A stretch of 64,000 bases of DNA from Mauremys mutica (Eukaryota > Chordata > Testudines > Geoemydidae). Numbering within the stretch: position 1 is the stretch's first letter; each line of letters starts with the position of its first letter. The stretch lies in assembly GCF_020497125.1 (NCBI RefSeq), contig NC_059082.1:49126524-49190523 (forward strand), read 5' to 3'. A model generated the notes under the pieces. That model saw only the letters and a program-made list of their open reading frames with translations. It did no database searches and was not told the origin of the DNA. Positions 10,536-19,955 of this stretch are shown piece by piece. A program made the position numbers and the translations under genes.

Positions 10536-10574
10536 TGAGGGGCAGTGAGCCATGAAACCGAGGCCCAGATCCAC
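8154..10574 (-). CDS. CR1 ORF2 protein, endonuclease (partial) plus reverse transcriptase
   Basis: An 806-codon frame without internal stops. From the N terminus it has the end of the apurinic-like endonuclease: 'SIMGDFNFPDIDWE' with the GDFN box, and 'GSSDHELIRF' with the catalytic-type SDH. A basic linker follows, then the reverse transcriptase: '[13 protein letters not shown]', '[16 protein letters not shown]', '[15 protein letters not shown]' and the catalytic '[10 protein letters not shown]' (about 8945-8965). The C terminus is the CR1 thumb and end region. The first 20 or so residues, upstream of 'SIMGDFN', are outside CR1 and come from the sequence at the truncation point. Full CR1 proteins are about 900-1000 residues, so the endonuclease N terminus is missing and the copy cannot move unaided. 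The open frame suggests fairly recent insertion. Confidence 0.88.
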   Translation of the reverse strand: MDLGLGFMAHCPSLPRVPSLSIMGDFNFPDIDWETNASNNNRAQLFLDVIADESLHQVVDEPTRGDAILDLILVSNEDLVEEIVVGDNLGSSDHELIRFKINERIINIASETRVYDFKRANFTKLRRLVREVDWTNILRDLKADDAWGYFRLKLQELSEECIPRKGKRLVGSSFKPSWMSKRLRGVIKKKQKAYQEWKMGEISKETYLIEVRGCREAVRKAKRRVEMDLAKGIKINSKRFFSHINRKKTKKDEVGPLKTLNGVEIRDNLGMAQYLNEYFASVFNEANEGLRNSDRGTDGNEDMGVDITVSEVEAKLEQLNGSKLGGPDNLHPRILRELASDVAGPLAMIFNKSLNSGIVPFDWRLANVVPIFKKGKKSDPGNYRPVSLTSVVCKIMEKILKERVVTEHEADGNWDRLQHGFTKGRSCQTNLISFFEKVTDFLDKGNAVDLIYLDFSKAFDRVPHEELLVKLEKMGIEMKIQRWIRSWLKGRLQRVVLKGELSGWRGVTSGVPQGSVLGPILFNLFIADLGTKSRSGLIKFADDTKLGGIANSEKDRDILQGDLDDLVNWSISNRMKFNSEKCKVMHLGMTNKNFSYKLGTHQLEVTEEEKDLGVLVDRRMTMSRQCDVAVKKANAVLGCIRRGISSRDKEVIVPLYKALVRPHLEYCVQFWSPMFKKDEFKLERVQRRATRMIRGMEGLSYERRLEELGLFSLTKRRIRGDMIALFKYIRGINTREGEELFQLSANVDTRTNGYKLSVRKFRLEIRRRFLTIRGVLYWNSLPRETVGAKDLHDFKIKLDKFMEEMV

Positions 10575-10601
10575 AGAGGTATTTAGGCTCCAAACCTCCG
10601 T
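10560..10601. repeat. Half of a palindromic 'gcccagatcc' MITE
   Basis: The segment 'ggcccagatccacagaggta' matches one arm of the palindromic elements at 18521-18640 and 26539-26630. Its partner arm is not visible here, perhaps removed by the CR1 insertion next door. Confidence 0.4.
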
Positions 10602-10679
10602 TGTGGTGTTGGTCCAGAAAGCCTAACAGTACCCTGTCCTTCCATAGGAGGATCTCAAAGCACACCCTGACCATTAGTC

Positions 10680-10747
10680 CTCACGACCACTCTGGGAAAC
10701 TAAGGCACTGAGGGGGGACATGACTTGCCTGTGGTCACACGGTAAGT
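10680..10747 (-). repeat. MIR/CORE-SINE fragment, left part
   Basis: The phrases 'gggaaactaaggcactgagg' and 'tgacttgcctgtggtcacac' are the reverse of the conserved CORE-SINE 3' half. The copy continues after the hAT at 12331, so it is the target into which that element jumped. Confidence 0.6.
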
Positions 10748-12330
10748 CAGTGGTCCCCAACCTTTTTGAGGCCAGTAGCACATTCATGTTTTCAGAAGAG
10801 TGTGGTGGGTGCCAACAATTTTTCAAGGCTTATTTGTATTTGTACATTAAATAATATGAAACACATCATATTTAATATTACATAATATATTAATCCAGAG
10901 GGAAGAGAGAAGCCGGAGAGAAGCCGCGAGGACAGAGAACACCAGCGCTGCAGCCCCGGAGTATTCTGTCCCCAGCAGGCGTGGGGCCCCAGCTTTTCTC
11001 CCCTGCTGGGCACTACGTGGGCCCTGCACCTGCCGGGGCAGGGCCGGCTCTAGGTTTTTTGCCACCCCAAGTAAAAAACATTTTGGCTACCCCCTACCCC
11101 AGCCCTGGGCTCTCCTCTACATGCCCCCAAATGCACATGGAAGGCATAGGGACTAACCCTCAAACCTTGTACCCAGAAAGGGATGGGGATCTAGTAAAGA
11201 GGGTTCAGGCAGAGGAGTGGGTGTGGGGGTGCTTGGGGGCTCTACACTAGCAGAGAAGTGGGGTGTGATGTACTCGTGGAGGAGGGTGGAGGAGGAGAGG
11301 GGGTATCAGGAGGGTTGCGGGAGAAGAGGTGCAGGGGAAGGGGGAGGTGTGGGAGGCGAGGGCTGGGGGAGGGTACAAGGGGAGAGGTGCGGATGAAGGG
11401 AGAGTACAAGGGGAAGGGATTCAGCGAAGGAGCGATGGGGGGAGGTACAAGTGAAGAGGCTGTGAGTGGGATGGGGGGCACAAGGCATGAGGGGGGCAGG
11501 CGCTGACAGCTGCTTCCCCAGCCCCATGCAGGCAGAGCCGAGAGGATGGACACTGACCCCCAGGTGCCCAAGCCGCGGGGGTCCCCCCAGCGGGGCAGCA
11601 TCCCCCACTGCCCCGCTCAGAGATGAGCTCTGCCTCTCTCCTCCCCTGGCGCTGTAGGGGCCCAGGGCAGGCAGCGCGGGGCGGAGGTGGGGGAGGTGCG
11701 CGGTGGGCTGGGTCCGGGGGCAGGAGGGGGCCGCGGCAGCTTCCTGGCAGCTCGGGCTGCCCAGCCACTCGCCCCATCAGCATGCAAGCTGGGATCCACG
11801 CCCCCTGCCCAGCCTGGCGGTGCCCTGCATAGCTCACTTGGGCGGTGAAACGCCGCGCTGCCCTGGGGAGACTCAGATCAGCAGCAGTGGCGGTAGCAGT
11901 GGCAGCAGCAAGACCCCTCCTCCCTCCCTGCATCCTGGACCCTCCTTCCCTCCCTCCCCGGCTCCTCACACACTCCGAGAGCCCCTCTCGCCGCCGCAGC
12001 CCGGGCTCAGCTCCAGGGGACAATGCTCGGGCTCTCCAGCGGCAGGGCTCTGGCCAGGGCCGGCTCCCGGCTTTTTGCTGCCCCAAGCAGCCCTGGAGTT
12101 CTCTGTTCCCTGGCAGGCGTGGGGCCGCGGCTTCTCTCCAGCTTAAGCTGCGGCCCGGCGCCTGCCAGGGACCGAGAACACCGGCGCCCGCAGCCTGCAG
12201 CCCCGGAGTTCTCTGTCCCTGGCAGGCACGGGGCCGTGGCTTCTCTCCCCTGCTGGGCACTAGGCGGGCGCACATAAATGCCCCAGCAGGTGACATGGCA
12301 CCCACGGGCACCGCATTGAGGACCACTGTG
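10748..12330. mobile_element. Non-autonomous hAT element, possibly composite
   Basis: The ends are CAGTGGTCC at 10748 and GGACCACTG at 12330. They are flanked by an 8-bp target duplication, cggtaagt (10740-10747) and tggtaagt (12331-12338), differing by one C/T change. The interior is GC-rich and has no transposase frame. Two copies of a 'cagggccggctc' start (about 11036 and 12054) resemble the termini of other hATs in this window, so it may be a nest of two elements. Long ORFs on both strands here are compositional. Confidence 0.8.
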
Positions 12331-12400
12331 GTAAGTCAATGCCAGAGCTGGGCACCTGCCACTCAGATCTCCTGATTGCCTGTTCTGTGCTTGAAACACC
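12331..12400 (-). repeat. MIR/CORE-SINE fragment, right part
   Basis: Continuation of the SINE at 10680-10747: 'aatgccagagctgggcacct' and 'cactcagatctcctgattgc' correspond to the tRNA-derived half read in reverse. Confidence 0.55.
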
Positions 12401-12412
12401 CTTTTGATGGGC

Positions 12413-12545
12413 AAGCAGAGGCTGGGGGTGCTAGTGCACGCTGGGCTCGGTGGCATTGCAGGAACAGGCCTTTGCCATGGGGCAAGAAGGGGCTCATTAC
12501 AGCCCACACTCACAGGCAGAGAGCTGCATTGCAGCAATAGACAAG
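12413..12545 (+). repeat. Unnamed dispersed repeat, copy 1
   Basis: This shares with 20668-20820 the ordered phrases 'gctagtgcacg', 'gtggcat', 'aggcctttgccatgggg' and 'cacagncagagag'. It is clearly an interspersed repeat; I cannot assign a family. Confidence 0.5.
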
Positions 12546-12559
12546 AGACAGGCGGATCA

Positions 12560-12755
12560 CTGATGGGGAAGCTTGGCCCAGGGGTTCAAGGGCTCCCCAC
12601 AAACTTCCTTGGTGACTTCAGGCAAGCCCCTTAGCCTGTCTGCACCTCAGTTCCCCAGCTGTGCAATGGTATAGCAGCTTTGTCCTACCTCCCAGGGGTG
12701 TGTGAGGATAAATGCATTAAGGATGGTGAGGGGCTCAGATGCTGTGGCTGTGTGG
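12560..12755 (+). repeat. MIR/CORE-SINE fragment
   Basis: The plus strand carries 'ttagcctgtctgcacctcag', 'ttccccagctgtgcaatggt' and a trailing 'gtgtgaggataaatgcatta', the conserved CORE and 3' region of MIR-type SINEs. Confidence 0.65.
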
Positions 12756-12767
12756 GCCACAGACATA

Positions 12768-13220
12768 GCATAAGAACATAACAACGGCCATACTGGGTCA
12801 GACCAAAGGTATATCTAGCCCAGTATCTTAACTTCCAACAGTGGCCAGTGCCAGGTGTCCCAGAGGGAGTGAACAGATAATCATCCATTCCCTGTCGCCC
12901 ATTCCCAGCTTTCGGCAAACAGAGGCTAGAACACCATCCCTGCCCATCCTGGCTAATACCATTGATGGACCTATCCTCCATGAATTTATCTCGTTCTTTT
13001 TTGAACCCTGTCATTGTCTTGGCCTTCACAACATCCTCTGGCAAAGAATTCCACAAGTTGACTGTGCATTGTGTGAAGAAATATTTCCTTGTATTTGTTT
13101 TAAATCTTCTGCCTATTAATTTCATTTGATGACCCCTAGTTCTTGTGTTATGAGAAGGAGAGAGGGAAGTTAATGGCCCATTTGGGACACTCATGCAGTG
13201 TAACATCTTGTTCCCCCTCC
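12768..13220 (-). mobile_element. CR1-type LINE 3' fragment
   Basis: The tail 'cataagaacataacaacggc' followed by 'catactgggtcagaccaaag' is a CR1-type 3' end. The minus-strand frame above it (about 12910-13115) encodes 'FKTNTRKYFFTQCTVNLWNS' and 'PEDVVKAKTMTGFKKERDKF', the C terminus of a CR1-type pol. Only the last 90 or so codons survive. Confidence 0.75.
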
Positions 13221-13500
13221 TGTGGTCCCAGAGGGATTTCCCTCCTGACCCACGGGAGGTGGTGAGTAACAACAGTACAAAACTCTAGTGGCAAGACAGG
13301 GGCGACACTGTCCTCTTACTGAATTCACCAGGGACATGTAGGGCTAGAGCACGCCTTTAGCCCAGCCCTAGCCAAGGAGTGAGACATGCCCTTGTTGCCC
13401 AAGAAGTAGCTCTGGAGGACAGTGTTCCTCACAGATTCCCTTTGGTGAAAGGATCCCTGGCTTGCTACTGTCTTGCTCTGGGAGGTGGAAGGACAGTACT
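13221..13500. other. Unassigned sequence
   Basis: No gene or repeat recognised in this short interval. Confidence 0.35.
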
Positions 13501-13507
13501 GTGCTCA

Positions 13508-13759
13508 CAGTGGTGGATTAGCCACTGGGCCAACGGGGCCTGTGCCAAGAGGTCCTGGCCAATTGGGGGGGCCCTGGAAAAATGGGCACCCCCGCATCCA
13601 ACCCACTCTGCCCGCCCGGTGCTCCTGCCAGGGAGTAGGGCAAGCCCCATGCGCAACTCCACTCCTCGGCAGGAGCCTGGGGGGATTGCAGGCAGAAGGG
13701 GTAGAGAGAGCCCCCACTTGCTAGGGCCAAGGGCCCCACAAAAGCTTAATCCACCTCTG
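13508..13759. mobile_element. Short non-autonomous hAT (252 bp)
   Basis: Terminal inverted repeats CAGTGGTGGATTA (13508) and TAATCCACCTCTG (ends 13759) match at 12 of 13 positions. The flanks tgtgctca (13500-13507) and tgtgctcc (13760-13767) are an 8-bp target duplication with one mismatch. It has no transposase. Confidence 0.78.
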
Positions 13760-13980
13760 TGTGCTCCAAGCCAGGGCCACCGGCACATTGCTTTCCCCAG
13801 CTCAGCAGCTCTAGCCAGGGAGGGGGATTGCTCTCTCAGAGGAAAGAGCATTTTTCCTTCTCCTTAGAGGTTGAAGACTAGCTAAGCTTGAGGAGGTACG
13901 TATGCCTGCCCACCTAGCCAGTGGGATGGCTTAAAATTAAGGGCTAAAACAATACGAGTAAATGGGTCTTAGTTCCCTGC

Positions 13981-14525
13981 GTGTCATCAAACCGTTCTTC
14001 GGTGGTGGAGTGGAAATTGAGTGACAAGAGGTTGCTAAAAATGTCAGATGCTAGGCCAACATGGAAAAGGAGAACCCTCCCTGTGTGTACTTACAGTTAT
14101 AGGTCACCGGTGAGGGAGGAAACATTAAATCATCTGATGAAGGAGAAGAAAAGGATAAGATGCAATATCCTTGGTATTTGTGAAACCCAACGAAAGAAAG
14201 AGTTGGAAGTCAACTGGAAGGATGGAAGCGCTGTGAGGTTCGGAAAGGGAGATGGCGCTAGAAACATTGGAGGAGTCGGATTTATTGTCAGTAAGGATTG
14301 GGTTTCGAAAGTCACATCATGCTAGCTAATATCATCACGTATTGGTGTGCTGCATCTTCAGATGGAGTCAAAAGCTATCCTCAAGGTTATCCAGGCCTAC
14401 ACTCCCACAAGTGCAAGTGAGGACGAAGAAGTGGAAGAATTCTACCAAGAGCTCAAAAGAGCCCTTGCGCAAAAAGTCCACTTACACTGTCATGATGGGA
14501 GATTTCAATGCTAAGGTTAGGTGAG
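13981..14525 (+). pseudogene. RTE endonuclease domain (broken)
   Basis: The frame from 13981 encodes 'CNILGICETQRKKE', whose 'GxxETxR' motif is part of the AP-like endonuclease, and 'GGVGFIVSKDW'. A stop follows at 14323. The next piece, in shifted frames, includes 'AYTPTSASEDEEVEEFYQEL' and ends with 'VMMGDFNAKV' at about 14490-14520, the GDFN box. The domain would nick target DNA to prime reverse transcription. At least two frameshifts and an in-frame stop disable it. Confidence 0.7.
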
Positions 14526-14623
14526 GGAAAGCTGGTGAAAAGTTCATAGCGAGATACGGCAGCGGTGAAAGAAATGAAAGAGGAGAAAGCCTGGTAACGC
14601 TGCCAGAAACGAAAAAACTGTAA

Positions 14624-15571
14624 GTGGCAAACATCTGGTACAAAAAGAAGATTGCAAAGAGGTGGACGTGGATCATGCCAAACGCGAAGAGTAAGAATGA
14701 AATCTGCTATATTTTAGTCCATAAAAGGCGCATCGTTCAAGACGTCTCTGTGGTGCAGCCCTTCAATACTGGCAGTGACCTTCGCCTGCTTACAATGAAG
14801 TTGATTTTCGACGTAGTGGAAAAGAAAGCTTTACAGATGGCAAACAGGAAACAGCGCCCGAAGACATTCGACGAAGCAAAGCTGAAGAAAGCGATTTCTG
14901 GGTTTGACTAGAGCCAGACGGAAAAGTGTGATGAGGACTATAGTATCTTTGCTCACAAGCTGAGACGTTGCATAAAAGCAGCTGAAATTGAAAAGATGAA
15001 GAAGGCAAAGGGAAGAATCTCGAACAAAACGAAAAGCTTGTTAGAGAAGCAGAGAAATATGAAAAGGAGCTCGGATAACAACCTCGAGTACTCCATTCTG
15101 TGCAAGCTTATACGGCAAAAACTGAAGGACGACTTTGAGAACTTCCAGAAAGAAAAGCTCCTTAAAACAACTGAATCATGCAAGAGCCTCAGGACATGCA
15201 AGCAGGAACTGGCACAGTATAGATTGAGTGTAACAGCACTGAAGAACAAGGATGGAGAGAGAGTAATTGACAGAGCAGTGATGGAGGTTGGAGGAGGTCT
15301 GCAAGAACTTCTATACAGAACTGTTCAAATCAAGAATCAACGTCCCTCTCCCAACACTCCAAGAGTCAGAATAATCATCAGTGAAGTCCGAAGTGCACTG
15401 CACAAGATGAAGAAAGGAAAAGCTCCAGGCAAAGATGGAATAACGTCAGAAATGATTTCTGCAGGAGGCAAAAAACTTTGGAAGGCCCTCGCTTTAAGAT
15501 TCAGTCGATATCTTGAAGAAGAAGGAAAAATACCATCAAGCTGGAAGGAGTCAAATACCATCTTGCTGTAA
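14624..15571 (+). pseudogene. RTE linker and reverse transcriptase N-terminal part (broken)
   Basis: 14624-14911 encodes 'ANIWYKKKIAKRWTWIMPNA' and '...DVVEKKALQMANRKQRP', the linker after the endonuclease. 14996-15571 encodes a lysine-rich helical region and then 'KMKKGKAPGKDGITSEMISA', the conserved KAPGxDG motif at the start of non-LTR reverse transcriptases, before a stop at 15569. The next motifs continue in other frames. Nothing here could give a working enzyme. Confidence 0.7.
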
Positions 15572-15719
15572 AAGAAGGGGGATCAAGAAAATCTTAAGAA
15601 CTATCTCCCCATATGCCTGCTCTCTCATATCTATAAACTCTTTACAAAGGTGATAACGAACTGACTCTCATAGAGTCTGGATGAACAACAGCCAAGAGAG
15701 CAGGCAGGCAGGATTTTGA

Positions 15720-16842
15720 AGAAATTTCAGCATGATCAACCATATATTTACCCTTAGCCAGCTCCTAGAAAGAGCAAGGGAATACAAACTCCCACTGTGC
15801 ATTGCTTTAGTCGACTATGAAAAGGCCTTCGATAGCATCGAGTTCAATGCAATATTAAAGGTGCTTGCAGAGCAGGGCATTAACACGCAGTAGATCAGTT
15901 TGTTGAAGGAAGCGAATACTGGATGTACAACAGACATTACTCTCCTTGAAACTCCCCTCCACATCCCAAGCAAGAAAGGCGTAAAGCAAGGAGATATGAT
16001 TTCACTGAAACTATTTACTGCCTGCCTTGAAATGGTTATGAACAAGATCAATTGGAGGAGTGGTGTTAATATAAATGGAGAATGATTGTCTCATCTCAGA
16101 TTCACGGACAACATCATACTAATTGCCGAAAACACCAACCAACTGCAGAACATGCTACGAAGACTTGACAAGAAAGCAGCCAGGTTGGTCTGAAAATGAA
16201 CTGCTGCAAAACGAAATACATGTGATCAGACGTCTTAAGAAAAGCCCAAATAACGGTAACAGAAGAAGAAATTGAAGAAGTGGAACAGTACGTATATTTG
16301 GGCCTAGAAGTTAATATGTGCCAAGACATGACCAGAGAACTCTCGCAAAGGATTTGGGCAGGATGGTGTGTGTTTAATTCCATCAAGGATGTCCTCAAAG
16401 GAAAAATCGACAAGACCACATGTACAAATAACTTCAATTCAACAGTGCTGCCAGCCATGCTGTATGGCAGTGAAACGTGGGCACGAACAAAGAGAGAACA
16501 GCAGCTGTCGGTAGCTGAAATGGCAATGAATGAGATAAGTTGGGAATTTCCCTTCTGGATCATATCCCAAATGAAATGATTAGCGATATGAAAGATATCG
16601 TCATGGAAAGCAGATATAATAAGATATGATGAGTGGGCCACATAGCACGGTTCACGGACAATAGGTGGACTGCAATCATTACTGAGTGGTACCTGCGAGA
16701 ACAGAAAAGACCACCTGTTCAGCCTTCAAGAAGATGGGAAGATGACATTGTTAAATGTTTTGGACAAACATGGAGAAGAAAGGCAAGAATGCGAGAAGAA
16801 TGGCAGACGTGTTGTGATCGTTGCAGTCTTAACAACAGCTGA
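15720..16842 (+). pseudogene. RTE reverse transcriptase catalytic and C-terminal part (broken)
   Basis: The plus strand around 15800-16080 encodes 'ALVDYEKAFDSIEFNAILKV' (A motif with its aspartate) and then 'KKGVKQGDMISLKLFTACLE' (B motif). The position of the FADD box is disturbed ('RFTDNIILIAENTNQ' in a broken frame near 16100-16140). 16280-16579 carries 'VEQYVYLGLEV' and 'LPAMLYGSETWART'. 16633-16842 encodes the C terminus with 'GHIARFTDNRW' and 'PSRRWEDDI'. Several stops separate these pieces. Confidence 0.7.
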
Positions 16843-16859
16843 AGACCAGTCGATCCAGG

Positions 16860-17292
16860 TGATCCAGGTGCTTCCCAGGACAGAGTCCCCTGTCCTGTAG
16901 GCATGGCCTGCATTCTGTGTTCTTAGCTGTATACATTTACATTGAGCCAAATTAAAGCAAACATTTGCTTGTGCCCCACTAACCAAGCGATCCAGATGGC
17001 TTTGAGTCAGTGACCCGTTCTTGTCATTATTTACCACTCCCCCAGTTTTGTCATCTGCAAACTTTATCAGTGACGTGTTTATAATAAAGTTAAATAGCAT
17101 AGGGCCCAGAGCCAATTCCCATGGGAGCCACTGGAGATAGATCTGCTGCATGACAATTCTCGGGTCACAGTTACATTTTGGTTGTTGTATTGGTTCTGCA
17201 CACTCTTGGGCCCTGCTAATTAAAATGACCGAGGTTTGTGCTGGCCCTTTGGACTCATAATAACACCACTTTATTATATTGCTATAACTCAT
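16860..17292 (-). pseudogene. CR1/L2-type LINE reverse transcriptase fragment
   Basis: The minus-strand frame encodes 'LALGPMLFNFIINTSLIKFA' continuing into 'DDKTGGVVNN', i.e. the region from the B motif to the catalytic FADD box (about 17040-17060). It then has 'RLVSGAQANVCFNLAQCKCI' and 'GDSVLGSTWI'. This is the palm and thumb of a CR1/L2-type element different from the other CR1 copies in the window. It abuts the 3' end of the RTE element, so the RTE may have inserted at its edge. Confidence 0.7.
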
Positions 17293-17660
17293 TTCATCTC
17301 AAAGCATCTCACAGTGCCTCTGCTCTGCTCACTAGTCCATCCCATTTGAAGTGAACGGCGTAAGTGAAGCATGGCTTTTCCAAACAGCAGTCCTGGTGCC
17401 GTCCCAAAGTCATGCTGATGAAACCTGAATTGCTATCACACAACATCATGAGTTGGACTTCATTCCCTCATTCATCAGTAAGATACACCAGCACGCCTGG
17501 GAATCCCCTCACCTGCGTGTGACATGCAGCCACCTCTTGGGTGAAAGATGACTGCTGTTTAACAGCTCCCCTGCATAATGAGTCACACGATGAACACAGG
17601 AGCACTACATGTAATTTCAGCTGCAGATGAGAGGTATGTAGAAAATGGGCTTCCCACCTC
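17293..17660. other. Unassigned sequence
   Basis: No recognised gene or repeat. Confidence 0.35.
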
Positions 17661-17661
17661 T

Positions 17662-18260
17662 GGGTATGTCTACACTGCCATCAGGAGGTGTGATTGCAGC
17701 GGGTGTAGACATACAGTAGCCGGTGTAGACATAATCTAGCTCGGGTCAGCAACCTTTCAGAAGTGGTGTGCCGAGTCTTCATTTATTCACTTTAATTTAA
17801 AGTTTCGCGTGCCCGTAATACATTTCAACATTTTTAGAAGGTCTCTTTCTATAAGTCTATAATATATAACCAAACTATTGTTGTATGTAAAGTAAATAAG
17901 GTTTTTAAAATGTTTAAGAAGCGTCATTTAAAATTAAATTAAAATGCAGAGCCCCCCAGACTGGTGGCCAGGACCCGGGCAGTGTAAGTGCCACTGAAAA
18001 TCAGCTTGCATCCCACCTTTGGCACGCATGCCATAGGTTGCCTACCTCTGATCTAGCGAGTTCAGAGACTGATAGCAGTGAAGCCACGGTAGCATGGCCT
18101 TCAGCATAGGCTGTGCAAGCATGCCAGATCCTAGGTAATTACTCAGGTGGCTAGGCTGTGCTGAGTCTGTGCTACTGTGACGTCACTGCCATTAGTACCT
18201 GAGCTAGCTAGATCAAAGCTCGCTTGGGTATGTCTTTGTGTGCTGAAGTGCTACCCCCCA
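17662..18260. mobile_element. MITE with 'gggtatgtctacact' end, split by a hAT
   Basis: Starts with GGGTATGTCTACACT at 17662, the same 15 bases as the left end of the old Harbinger at 34212. A related 'gggtatgtctttgtgtgctg' lies near 18226-18245. The middle is interrupted by the hAT at 17742-18050. The right end is uncertain and no 3-bp duplication was confirmed. Confidence 0.42.
17742..18050. mobile_element. Non-autonomous hAT (309 bp)
   Basis: The ends are CGGGTCAGCAACC (17742) and GGTTGCCTACCTCTG (ends 18050), imperfect inverted repeats. Flanks atctagct (17734-17741) and atctagcg (18051-18058) form an 8-bp duplication with one mismatch. The interior is AT-rich and non-coding. Confidence 0.75.
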
Positions 18261-18399
18261 ATCACAGTGTAGATTTACACTCCATTGGAACACCAGTTCT
18301 AATACTCATAATTGCTGCTGCAGAGTAGTGACCCACCAAAGGGCCTCTGTGTCCCAGAAATTTCCCCTTGATGTGTACTGATCTGGGCTCCATCCCCAT

Positions 18400-18520
18400 A
18401 GCATCTCAGCACCTCACCATCTTTAGCATATTTACCCTCATGCCCCTGTGAGGCAGGAAAGCATCATTGTCCCTATTTTACAGATAGGGAACTAAGGCAA
18501 CTGAGGCACAGAGTGACCAA
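18400..18520 (-). repeat. MIR/CORE-SINE, first part (split by a palindromic MITE)
   Basis: The phrases 'ctgtgaggcaggaaagcatc' and 'ttttacagatagggaactaa' followed by 'gaggcacagagtgacc' are the reverse of the conserved MIR 3' half. The copy resumes at about 18640. Confidence 0.65.
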
Positions 18521-18640
18521 GGCCCAGAGCCTCCAAGGTACTCAAGCAATTGCCATCACCCAACACCACAATCACCTTCAGAGGTCATGGAAATCAATGA
18601 GAGACAGGAGCCTAAACACTTCTGAGGATCTGGGCCAAGT
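18521..18640. mobile_element. Palindromic MITE
   Basis: It begins 'ggcccagagcctccaaggta' and ends 'acttctgaggatctgggcc', imperfect inverted arms around a centre containing 'atggaaatcaatgagag'. The same architecture and centre occur at 26539-26630. It sits inside a MIR whose two parts flank it. Confidence 0.6.
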
Positions 18641-18745
18641 GACTTGCCTCAGGCCACCTAGGGAGTCTGTAGCAGAGCAGAAGCGTGAAGCTAGGTCTCC
18701 TACATTCCAGGCTTGCACCCTGACCATTGGAGCCAACATTCGTCT
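18641..18745 (-). repeat. MIR/CORE-SINE, second part
   Basis: 'aagtgacttgcctcaggcca' and 'agctaggtctcctacattcc' continue the MIR interrupted at 18520. Confidence 0.6.
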
Positions 18746-19344
18746 GACAAGGAACGGTGCTGGTGATTCAGTAGATGGTGCTTTTTCTCCCTCAGAACCA
18801 GTGCAGGGGAATTGTGATGAGCTGTGCACCTGAGGTTAGTGAGCTTTCTAAGGATTCCCTGACCCTTTCAGTTCCTTGCTAGGCCCTGAAGTAAGGGTGA
18901 AGAATGTGCTGGAGACATGGGGAAGTAGCCCAGGAAATTGTAGCAGCAACACAGTTTATTTAAAGGGACATGCCAACAATCTATAGGGTGCCTGGGATGG
19001 GACCCGGAGTAGAAGGCAGGCCCAGGTCCCCCTCCAGCCACTGGGAAAGTGGCCTGGATTTTGATGCGCCCCAGAAGGGGGACTGAACTCTTTTAGTGGT
19101 CCAGCCGATGAGCTGGGCCCAGAAAGACCCAGAGAGGTGGAGAGTCTCCAGGGAGGGAGCCCTGGCGGACGTGGCCCCACACCAGGGTTGGGACTGCTTA
19201 AAGAGCAGGGGTAATTTGAGGGAGTCCAGAAGGGGTTGAGAGACAGTTTGGACCAGGGTATTGTGATAGGCCTTGCTGGACTGATTGTGGAGTGAGCCCC
19301 AGGATAGGAGGAGGAGGATAGGTGGAGGATAGGTCCATTACATG
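18746..19344. other. Unassigned, possibly an old LTR-element remnant
   Basis: Purine-rich GC sequence (18890-19300) recalls untranslated regions of Gypsy-type elements seen in turtles, but I find no coding motif, primer binding site or duplication that proves it. Confidence 0.25.
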
Positions 19345-19572
19345 AAGAATAGGTCCATCAGTGGCTATTAGCCAGGATGGGCAGGAGTGGTGTCCCTAGT
19401 CTCTGTTTGCCAGAATCTGGGAATGGGTGACAGGGGATGGATCACATGATGATTGCCTGTTCCTTTCATTCCCTCTGGGGCACCTGGCACTGGCCACTGT
19501 CAGAAGACAGGATACTGGGCAAGATAGACTTTTGGTCTGACCCAGTATGGCCGTTCTTATGTTCTTATGTTA
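19345..19572 (+). mobile_element. CR1-type LINE 3' end
   Basis: The plus-strand 3' UTR runs through 'ctggcactggccactgtcag', 'ggtctgacccagtatggccg' and ends with the repeated 8-mer 'ttcttatg' at about 19555-19570. Confidence 0.78.
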
Positions 19573-19739
19573 TCGAAGGACCTTACAGAGGGTGCTGAAA
19601 TAGGCCCCCAGAAGAGGTTTGCTTTGCTTTTATCACACAGACAGACTGTGTGACTTGGCCCGAGGGCTGAGTCATCAAAGACCCACCACAAACAGGTAGA
19701 GAGAGACTGCAGGCACACACACTCAGCCAGGGGGCACTC

Positions 19740-19955
19740 GCAAGAGATGAGTGCAATCTCATTATAGGCTATTAGCCAACAAAGTCAGGGTGTTCCTAAG
19801 CCTCTGACTGCCAGATGCTGGGAGTGGATGACAGGGGATGGATCACTTGATAATTGCTCTGTTCTGTTAATTCCCTTTGGCCACTGTCAGAGACAGGATA
19901 CTGTGCTAGATAGACCATTGTTCTGACCCAGTATGGTGGTTCATTCTGAGGAAGC
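19740..19955 (+). mobile_element. CR1-type LINE 3' end, diverged
   Basis: A second plus-strand tail 170 bp after the first: 'gccaacaaagtcagggtgtt', 'atgacaggggatggatcact', 'ttctgacccagtatggtggt'. More diverged than its neighbour, so older. Confidence 0.68.

Larger units (their letters stand above)
13960..16850 (+). mobile_element. RTE-clade LINE, decayed
   Basis: A 2.9 kb plus-strand non-LTR element with endonuclease remnants (about 14000-14525), a linker, reverse transcriptase (about 15350-16090) and a typical RTE C terminus ending at the stop at 16840-16842. A short repeated tail 'gatccaggtgatccaggt' at 16852-16869 fits the short-repeat 3' ends of RTE elements. Many stops and frameshifts are present. 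The clade call rests on the 'WYLREQKRPPVQPSRRW' C-terminal phrase and the endonuclease and RT wording. Confidence 0.75.

Noticed and set aside
11421..12537. 301- and 176-codon ORFs
   Set aside because: GC-rich interior of a non-autonomous hAT and neighbouring MIR. No domain motifs.
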